Of a DNA stretch of 64,000 nucleotides, positions 7,927-16,581 are shown piece after piece (position 1 is the stretch's first letter; every line of letters starts with the position of its first letter). The translations under genes were made by a program, and so were the position numbers. The stretch is from Jiangella alkaliphila (GTDB lineage: Bacteria; Actinomycetota; Actinomycetes; Jiangellales; Jiangellaceae), in the NCBI RefSeq assembly GCF_900105925.1, contig NZ_LT629791.1, positions 5,302,001-5,366,000 on the forward strand, given 5' to 3'. Under the pieces are notes generated by a model. That model made no database searches, was not told where the DNA came from, and worked only from the letters and a program-made list of their open reading frames with translations.

Positions 7927-8420
7927 CAGCGCACCGCCTCGAGCAGGCCGTCGAGCAGGTCGTGCGACTCGCGGATGCCCGTGTCCATGTCCGTCGGGAT
8001 CCAGCCGTCGCGGTCGTCGGGCGACTGGAAGAGCGAGACGTTCGTATAGCGCGTGCCGCCGTCGCCGGTGGGCTCGAACGCGTCCGTGACCAGCTGCAAC
8101 CGGCCCGGCCCGCCCATGGCGAACTCCAGCGTCGACACGACCAGCTCGCCCGGGACGACGTCGTGGTAGACGCCCCAGAAGGCGTAGGGCGTGCCGGCGC
8201 CGTCCGCCGGGTCGCGGTGCCGGGTGACGAACCGCCAGAGCCCGCCGCGGCGGACGTCCATCGCCTCGACGGTGGTCTCGAACCGGCGCGAGCCCCACCA
8301 GCGCGGGATCAGCTCCGGGTCGGTCATCGCGGCGAACACCACCGCCGGCGGCGCGGCGAACTCCCTGGTGACGACGATGTCCTGCCGCCCGGGCTCGAAG
8401 AGCACCTCAGTCGTGCGCAT
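7926..8420 (-). CDS. SRPBCC (AHSA1-type) protein 2
   Basis: 164 residues with the same fold as its neighbour: VVTREFAAPPAVVFAAMTDPEL near the N-terminus, RWWGSRRFET, and a closing segment ESHDLLDGLLEAV. The start overlaps the end of the ArsR gene by 14 nt. The pair probably arose by duplication, and their sequences have diverged well beyond recent duplication. Confidence 0.8.
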   Translation of the reverse strand: MRTTEVLFEPGRQDIVVTREFAAPPAVVFAAMTDPELIPRWWGSRRFETTVEAMDVRRGGLWRFVTRHRDPADGAGTPYAFWGVYHDVVPGELVVSTLEFAMGGPGRLQLVTDAFEPTGDGGTRYTNVSLFQSPDDRDGWIPTDMDTGIRESHDLLDGLLEAVR

Positions 8421-8757
8421 GGTCGTGCCTCCCCTGGATACGGACGATCTCCTGCTCGAGGCGGCCCAGGGAGTCGTCCCAGACCGCGCGGTACTGCTCG
8501 ATCCAGCCGCCCGCGCTGTCGAGCGGCGCGACCTCGAGCCGGCACGGGCGCCACTGGCCCTGCCGGCTGCGGCTGATCAGGCCGGCCCGCTCCAGCACCT
8601 TGAGGTGCTTGGAGATCGCCTGGGCGCTCATGTCGAACGGCCGGCCGAGCTCGGTGACCGGCGCGGGGCCTTCGGCCAGCCGGGCCAGGATCGCCCGGCG
8701 GGTCGGGTCGGCCAGCGCGCCGAAGACCCGGCTCAACGTGTCAGTCGTCTCGTCCAT
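8407..8757 (-). CDS. ArsR-family winged-helix regulator
   Basis: 116 residues from the ATG at 8757 (AGGA about 6 nt upstream). The open frame extends 19 codons further upstream but crosses the operator, so I reject that start. ADPTRRAILARLAEG, the recognition helix MSAQAISKHLKVLERAGLI, and the wing SRQGQWRPCRLEV are classic. There is no thiol metal site; this is the SRPBCC-linked subgroup. It is the first gene of the operon, behind a 32-bp dyad at 8769-8800 that is probably its own operator. Confidence 0.85.
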   Translation of the reverse strand: MDETTDTLSRVFGALADPTRRAILARLAEGPAPVTELGRPFDMSAQAISKHLKVLERAGLISRSRQGQWRPCRLEVAPLDSAGGWIEQYRAVWDDSLGRLEQEIVRIQGRHDHAHD

Positions 8758-8768
8758 CGACGTCCTAC

Positions 8769-8800
8769 TCAACCTTCCGGTTGATAAACCGATAGGTTGA
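8769..8800 (-). promoter_or_regulatory. 32-bp dyad, likely ArsR operator
   Basis: The two 16-bp halves match each other's complement at 13 of 16 positions, with TCAACC and GGTTGA at the ends and CCGGTT/AACCGA inside. It lies between the ArsR start and the end of the methyltransferase gene, where autoregulation would be expected. Confidence 0.6.
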
Positions 8801-9478
8801 TTATCGCCCGCCATCCGCTCCTGTCAACCCGACGGTGGCGACGAGGGCGTAGCGCTCGTCCGCGACCGGCCGGCCCCACAGCGCGGCCTCGCCGCTGAGC
8901 ACGTCGACCCGCACCTCCCGGGCGAGCGGCCGCACCGCTGCCATCAGCTCGTCCGCCCGGACGCCGCCGTCCCACGGCAGCCGCGCCGGCTCGACGGCGT
9001 AGGGCATGGACTCCCCCGCCCCGGCCCAGCGTCCCTCGACGAGCACGAGCCGGCCGCCGGGGCGCAGCCGGCCACACCAGTCGCGCAGCGCGGCCGGCGG
9101 GTCGGGCAGCGTCCACACGACGTGGCGCGCCAGCACGACGTCGAAACGCTCGTCGCCGGTGGGCGGTGAGGCGGCGTCGCCGACCAGGAACCGGCCGAGC
9201 CGACCGGCCGCCGCGAGCTTGGCGCGGGCCAGGTCGACCATGCGCGGCGCCAGGTCGACGCCCGTCACGCGGTGTCCGGCCTCGGCCAGCAGCAGCGAGA
9301 GTGAGCCCGTCCCGCACCCGGCGTCGAGGACGTCGAGAGGCCCGGCCGGCATCCACTCGCTCAGCCGCCGTCGCCACGCCTCGCGGGTCGGTTCGGCCCG
9401 CAATCCGTGATCGGCCTCGTCGTCGAACGCTCCTGCCGCGTCGTCCCAGAACGCCCGGATGGCGGCCTCTTGCGTCAC
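8801..9478 (-). CDS. Class I SAM-dependent methyltransferase
   Basis: 225 residues from a GTG at 9478 (GAGG and GGGGAG just upstream). Motif I is VLDAGCGTGSLSLLLA, with VTGVDLAPRMVDLAR following and FDVVLARHVVWTLPDPPAAL as the post-I/II region, the Methyltransf_11 pattern. The N-terminus (RAFWDDAAGAFDDEADHG) resembles small-molecule methyltransferases. It is divergent from the MFS gene with a gap of 61 bp, so the two may share control. The substrate cannot be told. Confidence 0.8.
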   Translation of the reverse strand: MTQEAAIRAFWDDAAGAFDDEADHGLRAEPTREAWRRRLSEWMPAGPLDVLDAGCGTGSLSLLLAEAGHRVTGVDLAPRMVDLARAKLAAAGRLGRFLVGDAASPPTGDERFDVVLARHVVWTLPDPPAALRDWCGRLRPGGRLVLVEGRWAGAGESMPYAVEPARLPWDGGVRADELMAAVRPLAREVRVDVLSGEAALWGRPVADERYALVATVGLTGADGGR

Positions 9479-9539
9479 GCGCCTCACTCCCCTTCCGTCG
9501 AGCTCGAGTATCGCTGCGGGGTCCGACAAGGTCCGTACC

Positions 9540-10760
9540 ATGGCCGGCATGCGCCTGGGCAACTCGTTCTGGCGGTTCTGGACCGCCGCCACGCTCGCGA
9601 ACCTCGGCGACGGCATCCGGCTGGCCGCGTTCCCGCTGCTGGCCGCGTCGCTGACCGACGACCCGTTCGCGGTGGCCGCGATCGGCGCGGCGACGGCGCT
9701 GCCGTGGCTGCTCACCGGGCTGGCCGCCGGGTCGCTGGCGGACCGCCGCAGCGCCCGCACGCTGCTCACCGCCGCCGACATCGGCCGCATCGTGGTGCTG
9801 CTCGGCCTGGTCGCGGCGCTGCTGACGAACACCGCGACGCTGCCGCTGGTCGCCGTCGCCGCGTTCGCGCTGGGCGTCGCCGAGACCGTCCGCGACACCG
9901 CCGCCCAGACCGTCGTGCCGCGGCTGGTGCCGTCGCAACTGCTGGAACGGGCCAACGGGCGGCTGGTCGCCGGCGAGGTGACCGCCAACGAGTTCGCCGG
10001 ACCGCTGATCGGCGCCGCGCTGTTCTCGGCCGGCATGGCGCTGCCGTTCGCGGCCAACAGCGCGACGCTGGCGATCGCCGTCCTGCTCGTCCTGTCGCTG
10101 CCCGCGTCGCTGCTGGCCGCGACCGCCCGGCGCGGCGAGGCCGGCGGGCCTCCGGTGGCGGACGGGGTGCGAGCCGGGCTCGGCTGGCTGGCGCGGCAGC
10201 AGGTGCTTCGCGGGCTGATGGGCGCGGTCGCGATGGTGATGCTCGCCGACGCCGCCTGGTTCGCGGTGTTCGTGCTCTACCTGGACGCGCAGCTCGACGC
10301 GGGCGCGCTCGGCTTCGGCGTGTTCCTCGCGATCGGCGCGGCCGGCGGCCTGACCGGCGCCCTGCTCGCCGACCGCCTCATCGGCCGGCGGCGGCACCGG
10401 GCCGTCCTGCTGGGCAGCATCGCCGTCATCGCCGTGACACCGGCACTGCTGCTGGCCGCGCCGACGACGTGGGCAGCGGTCGTCGTCATGGTGGCGACCA
10501 GCGGCGGCTTCACCGTGCTCAACGTCGCCGCCTCCTCGGTGCGGCAGCGGCTGACGCCGCCGGGGCTGCTCGGACGGGTCACCGCGGCCTGGCGGACGGT
10601 GGTGTTCGGCGCCGGCGCGGTGGGCGCGCTCGGCGGCGGCGCGGTCGCGTCCTGGCAGGGCCTGCAGGCGCCGTTCGTTCTGAGCGCCGTCCTCGGTGTC
10701 GTCGCCATCGCCCTCTGGTGGCTGTCCGCCCGCCGCGGCCCCGGCCCGCTCATCGCCTAG
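9540..10760 (+). CDS. MFS transporter, MFS_3/EntS-like
   Basis: 406 residues from the ATG at 9540 (MAGMRLGNSFWRFWTA; AAGG upstream). About 12 membrane segments; the ADRRSART loop between helices 2 and 3 is the family signature. This subgroup exports drugs or siderophores. The stop codon TAG is the last codon before the IS982-type element, and the CTAG duplicated by the insertion includes it, so the protein is intact. The first in-frame Met after that (MRLGNS, 9549) is an alternative start. Confidence 0.8.
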   Translation: MAGMRLGNSFWRFWTAATLANLGDGIRLAAFPLLAASLTDDPFAVAAIGAATALPWLLTGLAAGSLADRRSARTLLTAADIGRIVVLLGLVAALLTNTATLPLVAVAAFALGVAETVRDTAAQTVVPRLVPSQLLERANGRLVAGEVTANEFAGPLIGAALFSAGMALPFAANSATLAIAVLLVLSLPASLLAATARRGEAGGPPVADGVRAGLGWLARQQVLRGLMGAVAMVMLADAAWFAVFVLYLDAQLDAGALGFGVFLAIGAAGGLTGALLADRLIGRRRHRAVLLGSIAVIAVTPALLLAAPTTWAAVVVMVATSGGFTVLNVAASSVRQRLTPPGLLGRVTAAWRTVVFGAGAVGALGGGAVASWQGLQAPFVLSAVLGVVAIALWWLSARRGPGPLIA

Positions 10761-11764
10761 ATGACCTATTCCAAGGGGTCGGGTGCGTGTCGTGAGGCAG
10801 TGGCATGGGCGAGGGTGTCCAAGATCGGTTTGTGAAGACAGACCTGGACACCCTCGCGACTGCACTGTACGTGACGGTCGATGACCTGTTGATCGAATCT
10901 CCGCACCGGTTGCCGTGGCGGCCGCGGGTGGGGATCGAACCGAAGATCAGCGACGCTGAGCTGGTCACGTTGGCGGTGATGCAGGCGCTGCTGGGCTTCA
11001 CCTCCGAAGCGCGCTGGCTGCGTCATGCGCGCGCTCACCTGCGGCATTTGTTCCCGTGCTTGCCGCAGCAGCCCGGCTACAACAAGCGGCTGCGGCGGCT
11101 GGCCGACACGATCGGCTGGCTGGTCGGGGCGCTGGCCCGCGACACCAGCTTGTGGACCGATGACGTCTGGGTGGTCGATTCCACCCCGGTCGAATGCGGC
11201 CGGTCGAAGGAGACGGTGCAGCGTTCGGACCTGGCCGGGTGGGCAGAGTACGGCTACTGCGCCTCCCATTCCAGGTTCTTCTGGGGACTGCGGCTGCACC
11301 TGCTGTGCACGCTGCACGGGCTGCCGGTCGGGTTCGCCCTGACCGGCGCGAAGGCCGACGAACGCCAGACCCTGCTGGGCATGCTCGGCGCCGATCCCGA
11401 CCTGAGCACCGCCCGCGTCGGGCAGGTCGTGATCGCGGACAAGAACTACTACGGCCGCCAGTTCGAAGCAGCGCTTGCCGAGGCCGGCCTGGACCTGCTG
11501 CGCCCGGCCCGCAAGGGCGAACGCCCACGCGCCGGAGTCCGCTTCTTCAAACCGTTGCGGCAGGTCATCGAGTCGATCAACGACACGTTCAAGGGCCAAC
11601 TGGACCTGGAACGACACGGCGGGCACACCCCGACCGGGGTCTGGGTCCGCGTCGCGCAACGCGTCCTGGCACTGACCGCGGCGATCTGGCACAACGACCG
11701 CACCGGCCAACCGATCAAACGATCCCTTCTCGCATACGACCACTGACCCCTTGGAATAGGTCAT
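10761..11764 (+). mobile_element. Intact IS982-type insertion sequence
   Basis: Perfect 20-bp terminal inverted repeats (10761-10780 and 11745-11764) enclose a full transposase. The flanks read CTAG on both sides (10757-10760 and 11765-11768), a 4-bp target duplication. The element is 1004 bp. The 4-bp duplication resembles some IS5 groups, so family placement rests on the transposase. Confidence 0.85.
10805..11746 (+). CDS. IS982-family transposase
   Basis: 313 residues. The N-terminus (DLDTLATALYVTVDDLL) and SDAELVTLAVMQALLGF are typical of IS982 transposases. The acidic triad is visible as WVVDSTPVECGRSK (Asp), VVIADKNYYG (Asp) and VIESINDTFKGQLDLERHGG (Glu). Full length and unbroken, so probably still active. 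A related IS5-type assignment is the alternative. Confidence 0.85.
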   Translation: MGEGVQDRFVKTDLDTLATALYVTVDDLLIESPHRLPWRPRVGIEPKISDAELVTLAVMQALLGFTSEARWLRHARAHLRHLFPCLPQQPGYNKRLRRLADTIGWLVGALARDTSLWTDDVWVVDSTPVECGRSKETVQRSDLAGWAEYGYCASHSRFFWGLRLHLLCTLHGLPVGFALTGAKADERQTLLGMLGADPDLSTARVGQVVIADKNYYGRQFEAALAEAGLDLLRPARKGERPRAGVRFFKPLRQVIESINDTFKGQLDLERHGGHTPTGVWVRVAQRVLALTAAIWHNDRTGQPIKRSLLAYDH

Positions 11765-11783
11765 CTAGGGCGTGCCCCTCGCC

Positions 11784-11844
11784 GTTGATCATGGAGAAGG
11801 TCGGCTCCCATCGCGGTTTTGAGCCGACCTTCTCCATGATCAAC
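11784..11844. repeat. 24-bp-arm hairpin of the TGATCATGGA family
   Basis: Arms 11784-11807 and 11821-11844 are perfectly complementary around a 13-nt loop. The core TTGATCATGGA recurs at 23535-23600 and 56844-56874. It lies between rightward IS/MFS genes and the end of a leftward gene, so it could end transcription from both sides. Confidence 0.75.
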
Positions 11845-11866
11845 AGCTGTTGGCGGCGCACTACGG

Positions 11867-12526
11867 TCAGGGGCGGGCCCGCAGGTCCAGCAGGCCGACA
11901 GCCACGGCCCAGAGGCCGGCCAGCGCGGACACCGGGAAGAGCGGGTCGAACCGGTCGGTGAAGGCGATCGTCGCCGAGGCCAGCGCGAAGGCCAGCCCGC
12001 CCACCAGGCCGAGCGGCAGCGTGTACCGGTTCCCCACCGTCCGGGTCAGGCCGCCGGCCAGCGCCAGTGCGGCGATCGCCAGCCCCCAGGACGCGTCGGC
12101 GACGGTCTCGTTCACGGTCTGCAGACGCGAGACGAACGACTGATCGCCGTCCGCGAGCGCGTCGGCGTCGAGGGCGGCCAGCAGGTGGAACAGCATCGCG
12201 ACGGTCGCGACGCACGCGACCACCGCGACCACCGTCACCAGCCGGGCCATCGCCGGTCCGAACGCACGGTGCCGGCTCCGGCGCAGCCGCAGGATCCCGG
12301 CGGCGAAGCCGGCCAGCGCGAGCAGCATGAGCAGGTGCGACGGGTACCACATCGGGTCGACGAGCATCTCGTGCAACTGGTGGACCTTGCTGCCCTGGCC
12401 GCTGTCGCTGGGATGGGTCGCTCCCCCGGCGACGAACAAGACGCCGCCGGCCACGAGGAAGGCCGGCCCGAGGCGGTCGGGACCGCCCGCGCGGGCGGTC
12501 GCAGGGGTGAGGCTGGAGGTGGTCAT
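11867..12526 (-). CDS. Integral membrane protein, unknown function
   Basis: 219 residues with about six membrane segments (for example LGPAFLVAGGVLFVAGG, LLMLLALAGFAAGIL, VTVVAVVACVATVAMLF). AGGAG lies 7 nt before the ATG. The layout resembles DUF4386-like proteins, but I cannot name the family with confidence. Divergent from the histidine kinase at 12668, so possibly under control of that two-component system. Confidence 0.65.
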   Translation of the reverse strand: MTTSSLTPATARAGGPDRLGPAFLVAGGVLFVAGGATHPSDSGQGSKVHQLHEMLVDPMWYPSHLLMLLALAGFAAGILRLRRSRHRAFGPAMARLVTVVAVVACVATVAMLFHLLAALDADALADGDQSFVSRLQTVNETVADASWGLAIAALALAGGLTRTVGNRYTLPLGLVGGLAFALASATIAFTDRFDPLFPVSALAGLWAVAVGLLDLRARP

Positions 12527-12667
12527 GTCCGGCTCCTGGATGGACGACGGGAATGGGTGCGCCCACCGTCGGCCACCCGGACCGTCCGCCACAGGAGGGC
12601 AGACCCTGGAGGTTCTTCCGGGAAAACCCGCATCACCCGCCCGCCGTTCCTGTGCCACGATGCGTCC

Positions 12668-14632
12668 ATGTCCAAGGCGGCCGTCGCGGTGCTCGCGCTG
12701 CTGGTCACCGGCCTGCTCGGGTACGGCTGGTCGCTGGGCTTCCACCTGGACAACGCCCACAACGGGCTGATCGGCGCCTCGTTCACGGCGGTCGGCCTGT
12801 ACGTCCTGCGCATGCGCCCGCGGCACCGCGAGGGCCGGCTGTTCCTGGCCGTCGGCCTCCTGCACGTCGTCATGTTCTTCGGCCGCCAGTACGGCCTGCA
12901 CGACGACCCGCTGCCGGGCGCGGCCTGGGTCGGCTGGATCGGCGTGTGGCCGCTGCCGCTGGCGATCGCGGTCAGCGGCTGGGCCCTGATGGCCTTCCCG
13001 GACGGCCGGCTGCTGTCGCCGCGGTGGCGGGTCCCGCTCGGCGTCATGATGGCGGTCGCGACGGCGATGTCCGTCGTGTCGGCGCTGTGGCCGGTGGAGT
13101 ACGAGCGGACCGGGCTGGCCGGCCACCCGCTGGACCTGCCCGGCGCGGACGCCGCCACCGCGGCCTGGCCGTACGTCCGGTTCGCCTACCTGCTCTTCCA
13201 GGTGCTGTGGACGGTGGCGCTCGTGGTCCGCGTCCGCCGGGCCCGCGGCGACGAGCGACGCCAGCTCTACTGGCTCGGCTACGCGGTCGTGCTGGACCTC
13301 GCCCTCCTGGTGGCCGGCCTGGCGCTGCTCGGCAGCCCGGTGCCCGGTCTGCTCGGCGTCCCGCTGGTGCCGCTGGCCGCGGGCGTCGCGATCCTCAAGT
13401 ACCGGCTCTACGACATCGACCCGCTGCTCGGCAAGACGATCGTCATCGGCGCCATGCTGGCGGTCGTCACCGGCGGGTACGTCGCCGTCGTCGTGGGCGT
13501 GGGCGCGCTGGTGCCGGCGCCGGACGGCCTGCTGTCGGTCGTCGCGACGGCGCTCGTGGCGGTCGCGTTCGAGCCGCTGCGGCGGCGGGCGCAACGGCTC
13601 GCCGACCGGATCGTCTACGGCCACCGCGTCACGCCGTACGAGGCGCTCTCGACGCTGTCCACGCAGCTCAGCGCGGCGCCCGACGAGCTGCTCGACGGCG
13701 TCGCCGCGACGGTCGGCGGCGCGGTCGGCGCCCGTGAGGTGGTCGTCTGGGTCGGCGACGAGGCGCGCCTCGTCCCGGCGGCCGCCTGGCCGGCGCCGGT
13801 CGGGTCGGAGCCGTCCTCGCTCGACGGCCTCGGCGGGCCGGGCGTGCACGTCCGCCCGGTGCGCCACGACGGCCTCCTCCGCGGGGCCATTACGCTGCGC
13901 AAGCCGCCCGGCGAGCCGCTGCTGGCCGGCGAGGAGCAGTTGCTCGGTGACCTCGCCGCGCAGACCGGCATGGTCATCGTGCACGAGGCGCAGCGGGCCG
14001 AACTGCAGTCGACCGCCCGGCGCATCGTCACCGCCCAGGACGAGGCCCGGCAGCGGATCGAGCGCGACCTGCACGACGGCGCGCAGCAGCGGCTGGTCAC
14101 CCTCGGCCTCGAACTGGGCGTGCTGGCCGCGCACGCGAAGGCGTCCGGCGACGGGGAGCTGGCCGGCGGCGTCCAGGCCGCGCGCACCCAGCTGCTCGAG
14201 GCGACGTCCGAGCTGCGCGAACTGGCCCGCGGCCTGCATCCGTCCGTGCTCACGCAGGCCGGCCTGCCGGACGCGCTGCGGACGCTCGCCGACCGGTCCG
14301 CGGTGCCGGTGCGGCTCGACGCCGACCTCGCGGCCCGGCCGCCGGCCGAGGTGGAGGCGACGGCGTACTTCCTGGTCAGCGAGGCGCTGACGAACGCGGC
14401 GAGGCACGCCGGGGCGACGCTCGTCACCGTCACACTCGCGCGCGACGAGCAGGGGCTGCGGGTCGAGGTGGCCGACGACGGCGCCGGCGGCGCGCGGCTC
14501 GGGGACGGCGACGGCGACGGCAGCGGCCTGCAGGGGCTCGCCGACCGGCTGGCCGCGCTCGGCGCGCGCCTCGACGTCGACAGCCCGCCCGGCGGCGGGA
14601 CCCGGCTGCGGACGGTGATCCCGTGCGCGTGA
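12668..14632 (+). CDS. Membrane histidine kinase, NarX/HisKA_3 type
   Basis: 654 residues from the ATG at 12668; the longer open frame upstream overlaps the divergent gene and is rejected. About seven N-terminal membrane helices (1-300) are followed by a degenerate GAF-like region, then the dimerisation box RIERDLHDGAQQRLV with the phosphorylated His, and a C-terminal ATPase with the N box SEALTNAARHA and G box GSGLQGLADRL. The 3' end overlaps its response regulator by 10 nt. The signal is unknown. Confidence 0.88.
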   Translation: MSKAAVAVLALLVTGLLGYGWSLGFHLDNAHNGLIGASFTAVGLYVLRMRPRHREGRLFLAVGLLHVVMFFGRQYGLHDDPLPGAAWVGWIGVWPLPLAIAVSGWALMAFPDGRLLSPRWRVPLGVMMAVATAMSVVSALWPVEYERTGLAGHPLDLPGADAATAAWPYVRFAYLLFQVLWTVALVVRVRRARGDERRQLYWLGYAVVLDLALLVAGLALLGSPVPGLLGVPLVPLAAGVAILKYRLYDIDPLLGKTIVIGAMLAVVTGGYVAVVVGVGALVPAPDGLLSVVATALVAVAFEPLRRRAQRLADRIVYGHRVTPYEALSTLSTQLSAAPDELLDGVAATVGGAVGAREVVVWVGDEARLVPAAAWPAPVGSEPSSLDGLGGPGVHVRPVRHDGLLRGAITLRKPPGEPLLAGEEQLLGDLAAQTGMVIVHEAQRAELQSTARRIVTAQDEARQRIERDLHDGAQQRLVTLGLELGVLAAHAKASGDGELAGGVQAARTQLLEATSELRELARGLHPSVLTQAGLPDALRTLADRSAVPVRLDADLAARPPAEVEATAYFLVSEALTNAARHAGATLVTVTLARDEQGLRVEVADDGAGGARLGDGDGDGSGLQGLADRLAALGARLDVDSPPGGGTRLRTVIPCA

Positions 14633-15270
14633 CGCTCGCCGACGACGCCGTCCTCTTCCGCGAGGGCATGGCCCGGATCCTCGCCGACGTCGGGTTCACC
14701 ATCGTCGACCAGGTGCGCGACGGCGCCGCGCTGGTGGAGCGGGTGCGGGCCGACCCGCCCGACGTCGTGATCACCGACCTGCGGATGCCGCCCGGCTTCG
14801 CCGACGAGGGCATCGAGGCCGCCGCCGCGATCCGGTCGTTCGCGCCCGAGGTCGGGCTGATGCTGCTCTCGCAGTACGTCGAGGCGCACCATGCGCTGCG
14901 CCTGATGAACGAGTTCGCCGGCGGCGTCGGGTACCTGCTCAAGGACCGCGTCTCCGACCTCGGCGCGTTCGCCGCCGACGTGCGCCGCGTCGCGGCCGGC
15001 GAGGTCGTCGTCGACCCGGAGCTGGTCGCCCTGCTCGTCGGGCGGCGCCGCCGGGACGACCCGCTGGACCGGCTGTCCGAGCGGGAGCGCGAGGTGCTCG
15101 GCCTGATGGCGCAGGGCCTGTCCAACGCCGCCCTCTCCGCGGAGCTGCACCTCAGCGCGAAGACGGTCGAGGGCTACGTGAGCAGCATCTTCACCAAGCT
15201 CGACCTCGCGCCCGACCAGCGCGGGAACCGCCGGGTGCTGGCGGTGCTGCGGTTCCTCCGCGAGCAGTGA
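14623..15270 (+). CDS. LuxR/NarL-family response regulator
   Basis: 215 residues from a GTG inside the end of the kinase gene. Receiver domain with D7/D8 and phosphoacceptor D52 (VVITDLRMPPG), then a GerE-type helix-turn-helix (LSEREREVLGLMAQGLSNAALSAELHLSAKTVEGYVSSIF, residues about 150-190). It is the cognate partner of the kinase before it. Target genes are unknown; the divergent membrane protein at 11867-12526 is a candidate. Confidence 0.9.
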   Translation: MRVTLADDAVLFREGMARILADVGFTIVDQVRDGAALVERVRADPPDVVITDLRMPPGFADEGIEAAAAIRSFAPEVGLMLLSQYVEAHHALRLMNEFAGGVGYLLKDRVSDLGAFAADVRRVAAGEVVVDPELVALLVGRRRRDDPLDRLSEREREVLGLMAQGLSNAALSAELHLSAKTVEGYVSSIFTKLDLAPDQRGNRRVLAVLRFLREQ

Positions 15271-15285
15271 CTACTGGAGGGCTTG

Positions 15286-15331
15286 CGGATACCCCTCCCC
15301 CGTATCTACTGTTACCCCCACGGGGTATCCG
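15286..15331 (+). promoter_or_regulatory. 10-bp inverted repeat before the GNAT gene
   Basis: CGGATACCCC (15286-15295) and GGGGTATCCG (15322-15331) are perfect inverted copies 26 nt apart, just ahead of the AAGGAGGAG ribosome site at about 15335. It may be an operator or a leader hairpin. Confidence 0.5.
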
Positions 15332-15348
15332 TATAAGGAGGAGACGAC

Positions 15349-15822
15349 ATGACGAGCACGCTGCGGGTCGAGATCGCGCCGGCGACGGTCGAGGAGACCG
15401 GGGCGCTGACCACCATGGTGCGCACCTCGGCCGCGTACACCGGCGAATACCGGGTGATGGTCGCCAACCAGACCATCGACGCCGCCTATATCGCGCAACA
15501 CCTGACCCGCGTCGCGCACGGGCCCGACGGCGAGCTGCTGGGGTTCGTCACGCTGCAGGTGCCCGGGCGCGGCGGGCCGGGCGAGGGCGAGGTCGACTTC
15601 ATGTTCGTCGCCGACGACGCGCAGGGGCGCGGCATCGGCCGGCTGCTGATCGAGGATCTCGTCGAGCAGGCGGCGGCGCTGGGCCTGCACCGGCTGCACG
15701 CCGTGTCGCACCCGCCGTCGGCCGGGTTCTACCGCGGCTGCGGCTTCCGCGACGTCGCCGTCATCGAGCCGTACGGGCGGATCGGCTGGAGCCGCCCGCA
15801 CCTGGTCCTGACTCTGGGCTGA
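15349..15822 (+). CDS. GNAT-family N-acetyltransferase
   Basis: 157 residues with a strong AAGGAGGAG 5 nt before the ATG. The acetyl-CoA loop is AQGRGIGRLL (about 93-102), preceded by the strand EGEVDFMFVADDA and followed by FYRGCGF. The N-terminal TSAAYTGEYRVMV is shared by a subgroup of actinobacterial GNAT enzymes. The substrate is unknown. The 3' end overlaps the convergent DUF4118 gene by 62 bp. Confidence 0.85.
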   Translation: MTSTLRVEIAPATVEETGALTTMVRTSAAYTGEYRVMVANQTIDAAYIAQHLTRVAHGPDGELLGFVTLQVPGRGGPGEGEVDFMFVADDAQGRGIGRLLIEDLVEQAAALGLHRLHAVSHPPSAGFYRGCGFRDVAVIEPYGRIGWSRPHLVLTLG

Positions 15823-16549
15823 CGCCCGCGACGGCGCCGACCTGCTCGGCGAGGGTGACGGCGACCAGCCGCTGCTCCAGGGTCGGCCGGGCGACCCCGG
15901 TCGCCGCGGTCAGGTAGAACCGGCCGCGGACGGTGCCGCCGAACTCCACCGGCAGCTCGATCTCGTCGTTGACCGGCAGCCCGTCGCGGGCGACGTCGAC
16001 TGGCACGCCGTTGCGGGTGACGGTGCCGTCGCGGTTCAGCCGGGGGTACTCGCGGCCACGGCCGGTGCCGGCCTCGAACCTGGCGCCGTCGATGTCCAGG
16101 ACCGCGGTGATCTGCCGTCCGACGTGCTCGACGATGGCCGGCGCCGGCGCGGAGCCGGACGCGACCAGCTCGGCCGCCGACACCACGCCGGACAGGTAGC
16201 CCGCGCGGACGCTGGCGCCGGCCTGCTGCCGCCGTCCCCACAGCGCGATCTCCGTGACGGCGAGCCCGACCAGCGTCAGCAGGACGGCGGTCTCGATGTC
16301 GTCGCGGTCGTCGATCGCGAACGTCTGGTACGGCCGGGTGAGGAAGAAGTCGAACCAGGCGGCGCTGGACAGCGCCGCGACGATGCCGGCGGACCGACTG
16401 CCGGTCGCGGCGGCGGCGACCACCAGCAGGACCAGCACGAGCGCCGCGTTCGTGTTCGCGATGTCGTCGCGGAACAGGGCCAGCAGCGCGCACGCCGCCA
16501 GCGGCACGACGAACGCCAGCGCCAGGATCGGGAGGGACCGGGTCCTCAC
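15761..16549 (-). CDS. DUF4118 (KdpD-like) membrane sensor without kinase
   Basis: 262 residues from a GTG at 16549; a TTG at 16585, overlapping the upstream stop, is an alternative. Four membrane helices (about 10-115) with FFLTRPYQTFAIDDRDDIETAVLL match the DUF4118 domain of KdpD-type sensors. A GAF-like cytoplasmic part follows (AELVASGSAPAPAIVEHVGRQI, LEQRLVAVTLAEQVGAVA). There is no kinase domain. It may be a stand-alone sensor or regulator of a kinase encoded elsewhere. Confidence 0.7.
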   Translation of the reverse strand: MRTRSLPILALAFVVPLAACALLALFRDDIANTNAALVLVLLVVAAAATGSRSAGIVAALSSAAWFDFFLTRPYQTFAIDDRDDIETAVLLTLVGLAVTEIALWGRRQQAGASVRAGYLSGVVSAAELVASGSAPAPAIVEHVGRQITAVLDIDGARFEAGTGRGREYPRLNRDGTVTRNGVPVDVARDGLPVNDEIELPVEFGGTVRGRFYLTAATGVARPTLEQRLVAVTLAEQVGAVAGVSPESGPGAGGSSRSARTAR

Positions 16550-16581
16550 GCCTCCATCAACGTCCCGCGCGGACGTCGGCG

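Noticed and set aside
12185-12667. Longer histidine kinase starting at 12185
   Set aside because: It would run through the divergent membrane-protein gene in the opposite strand; the ATG at 12668 starts directly at the first membrane helix.
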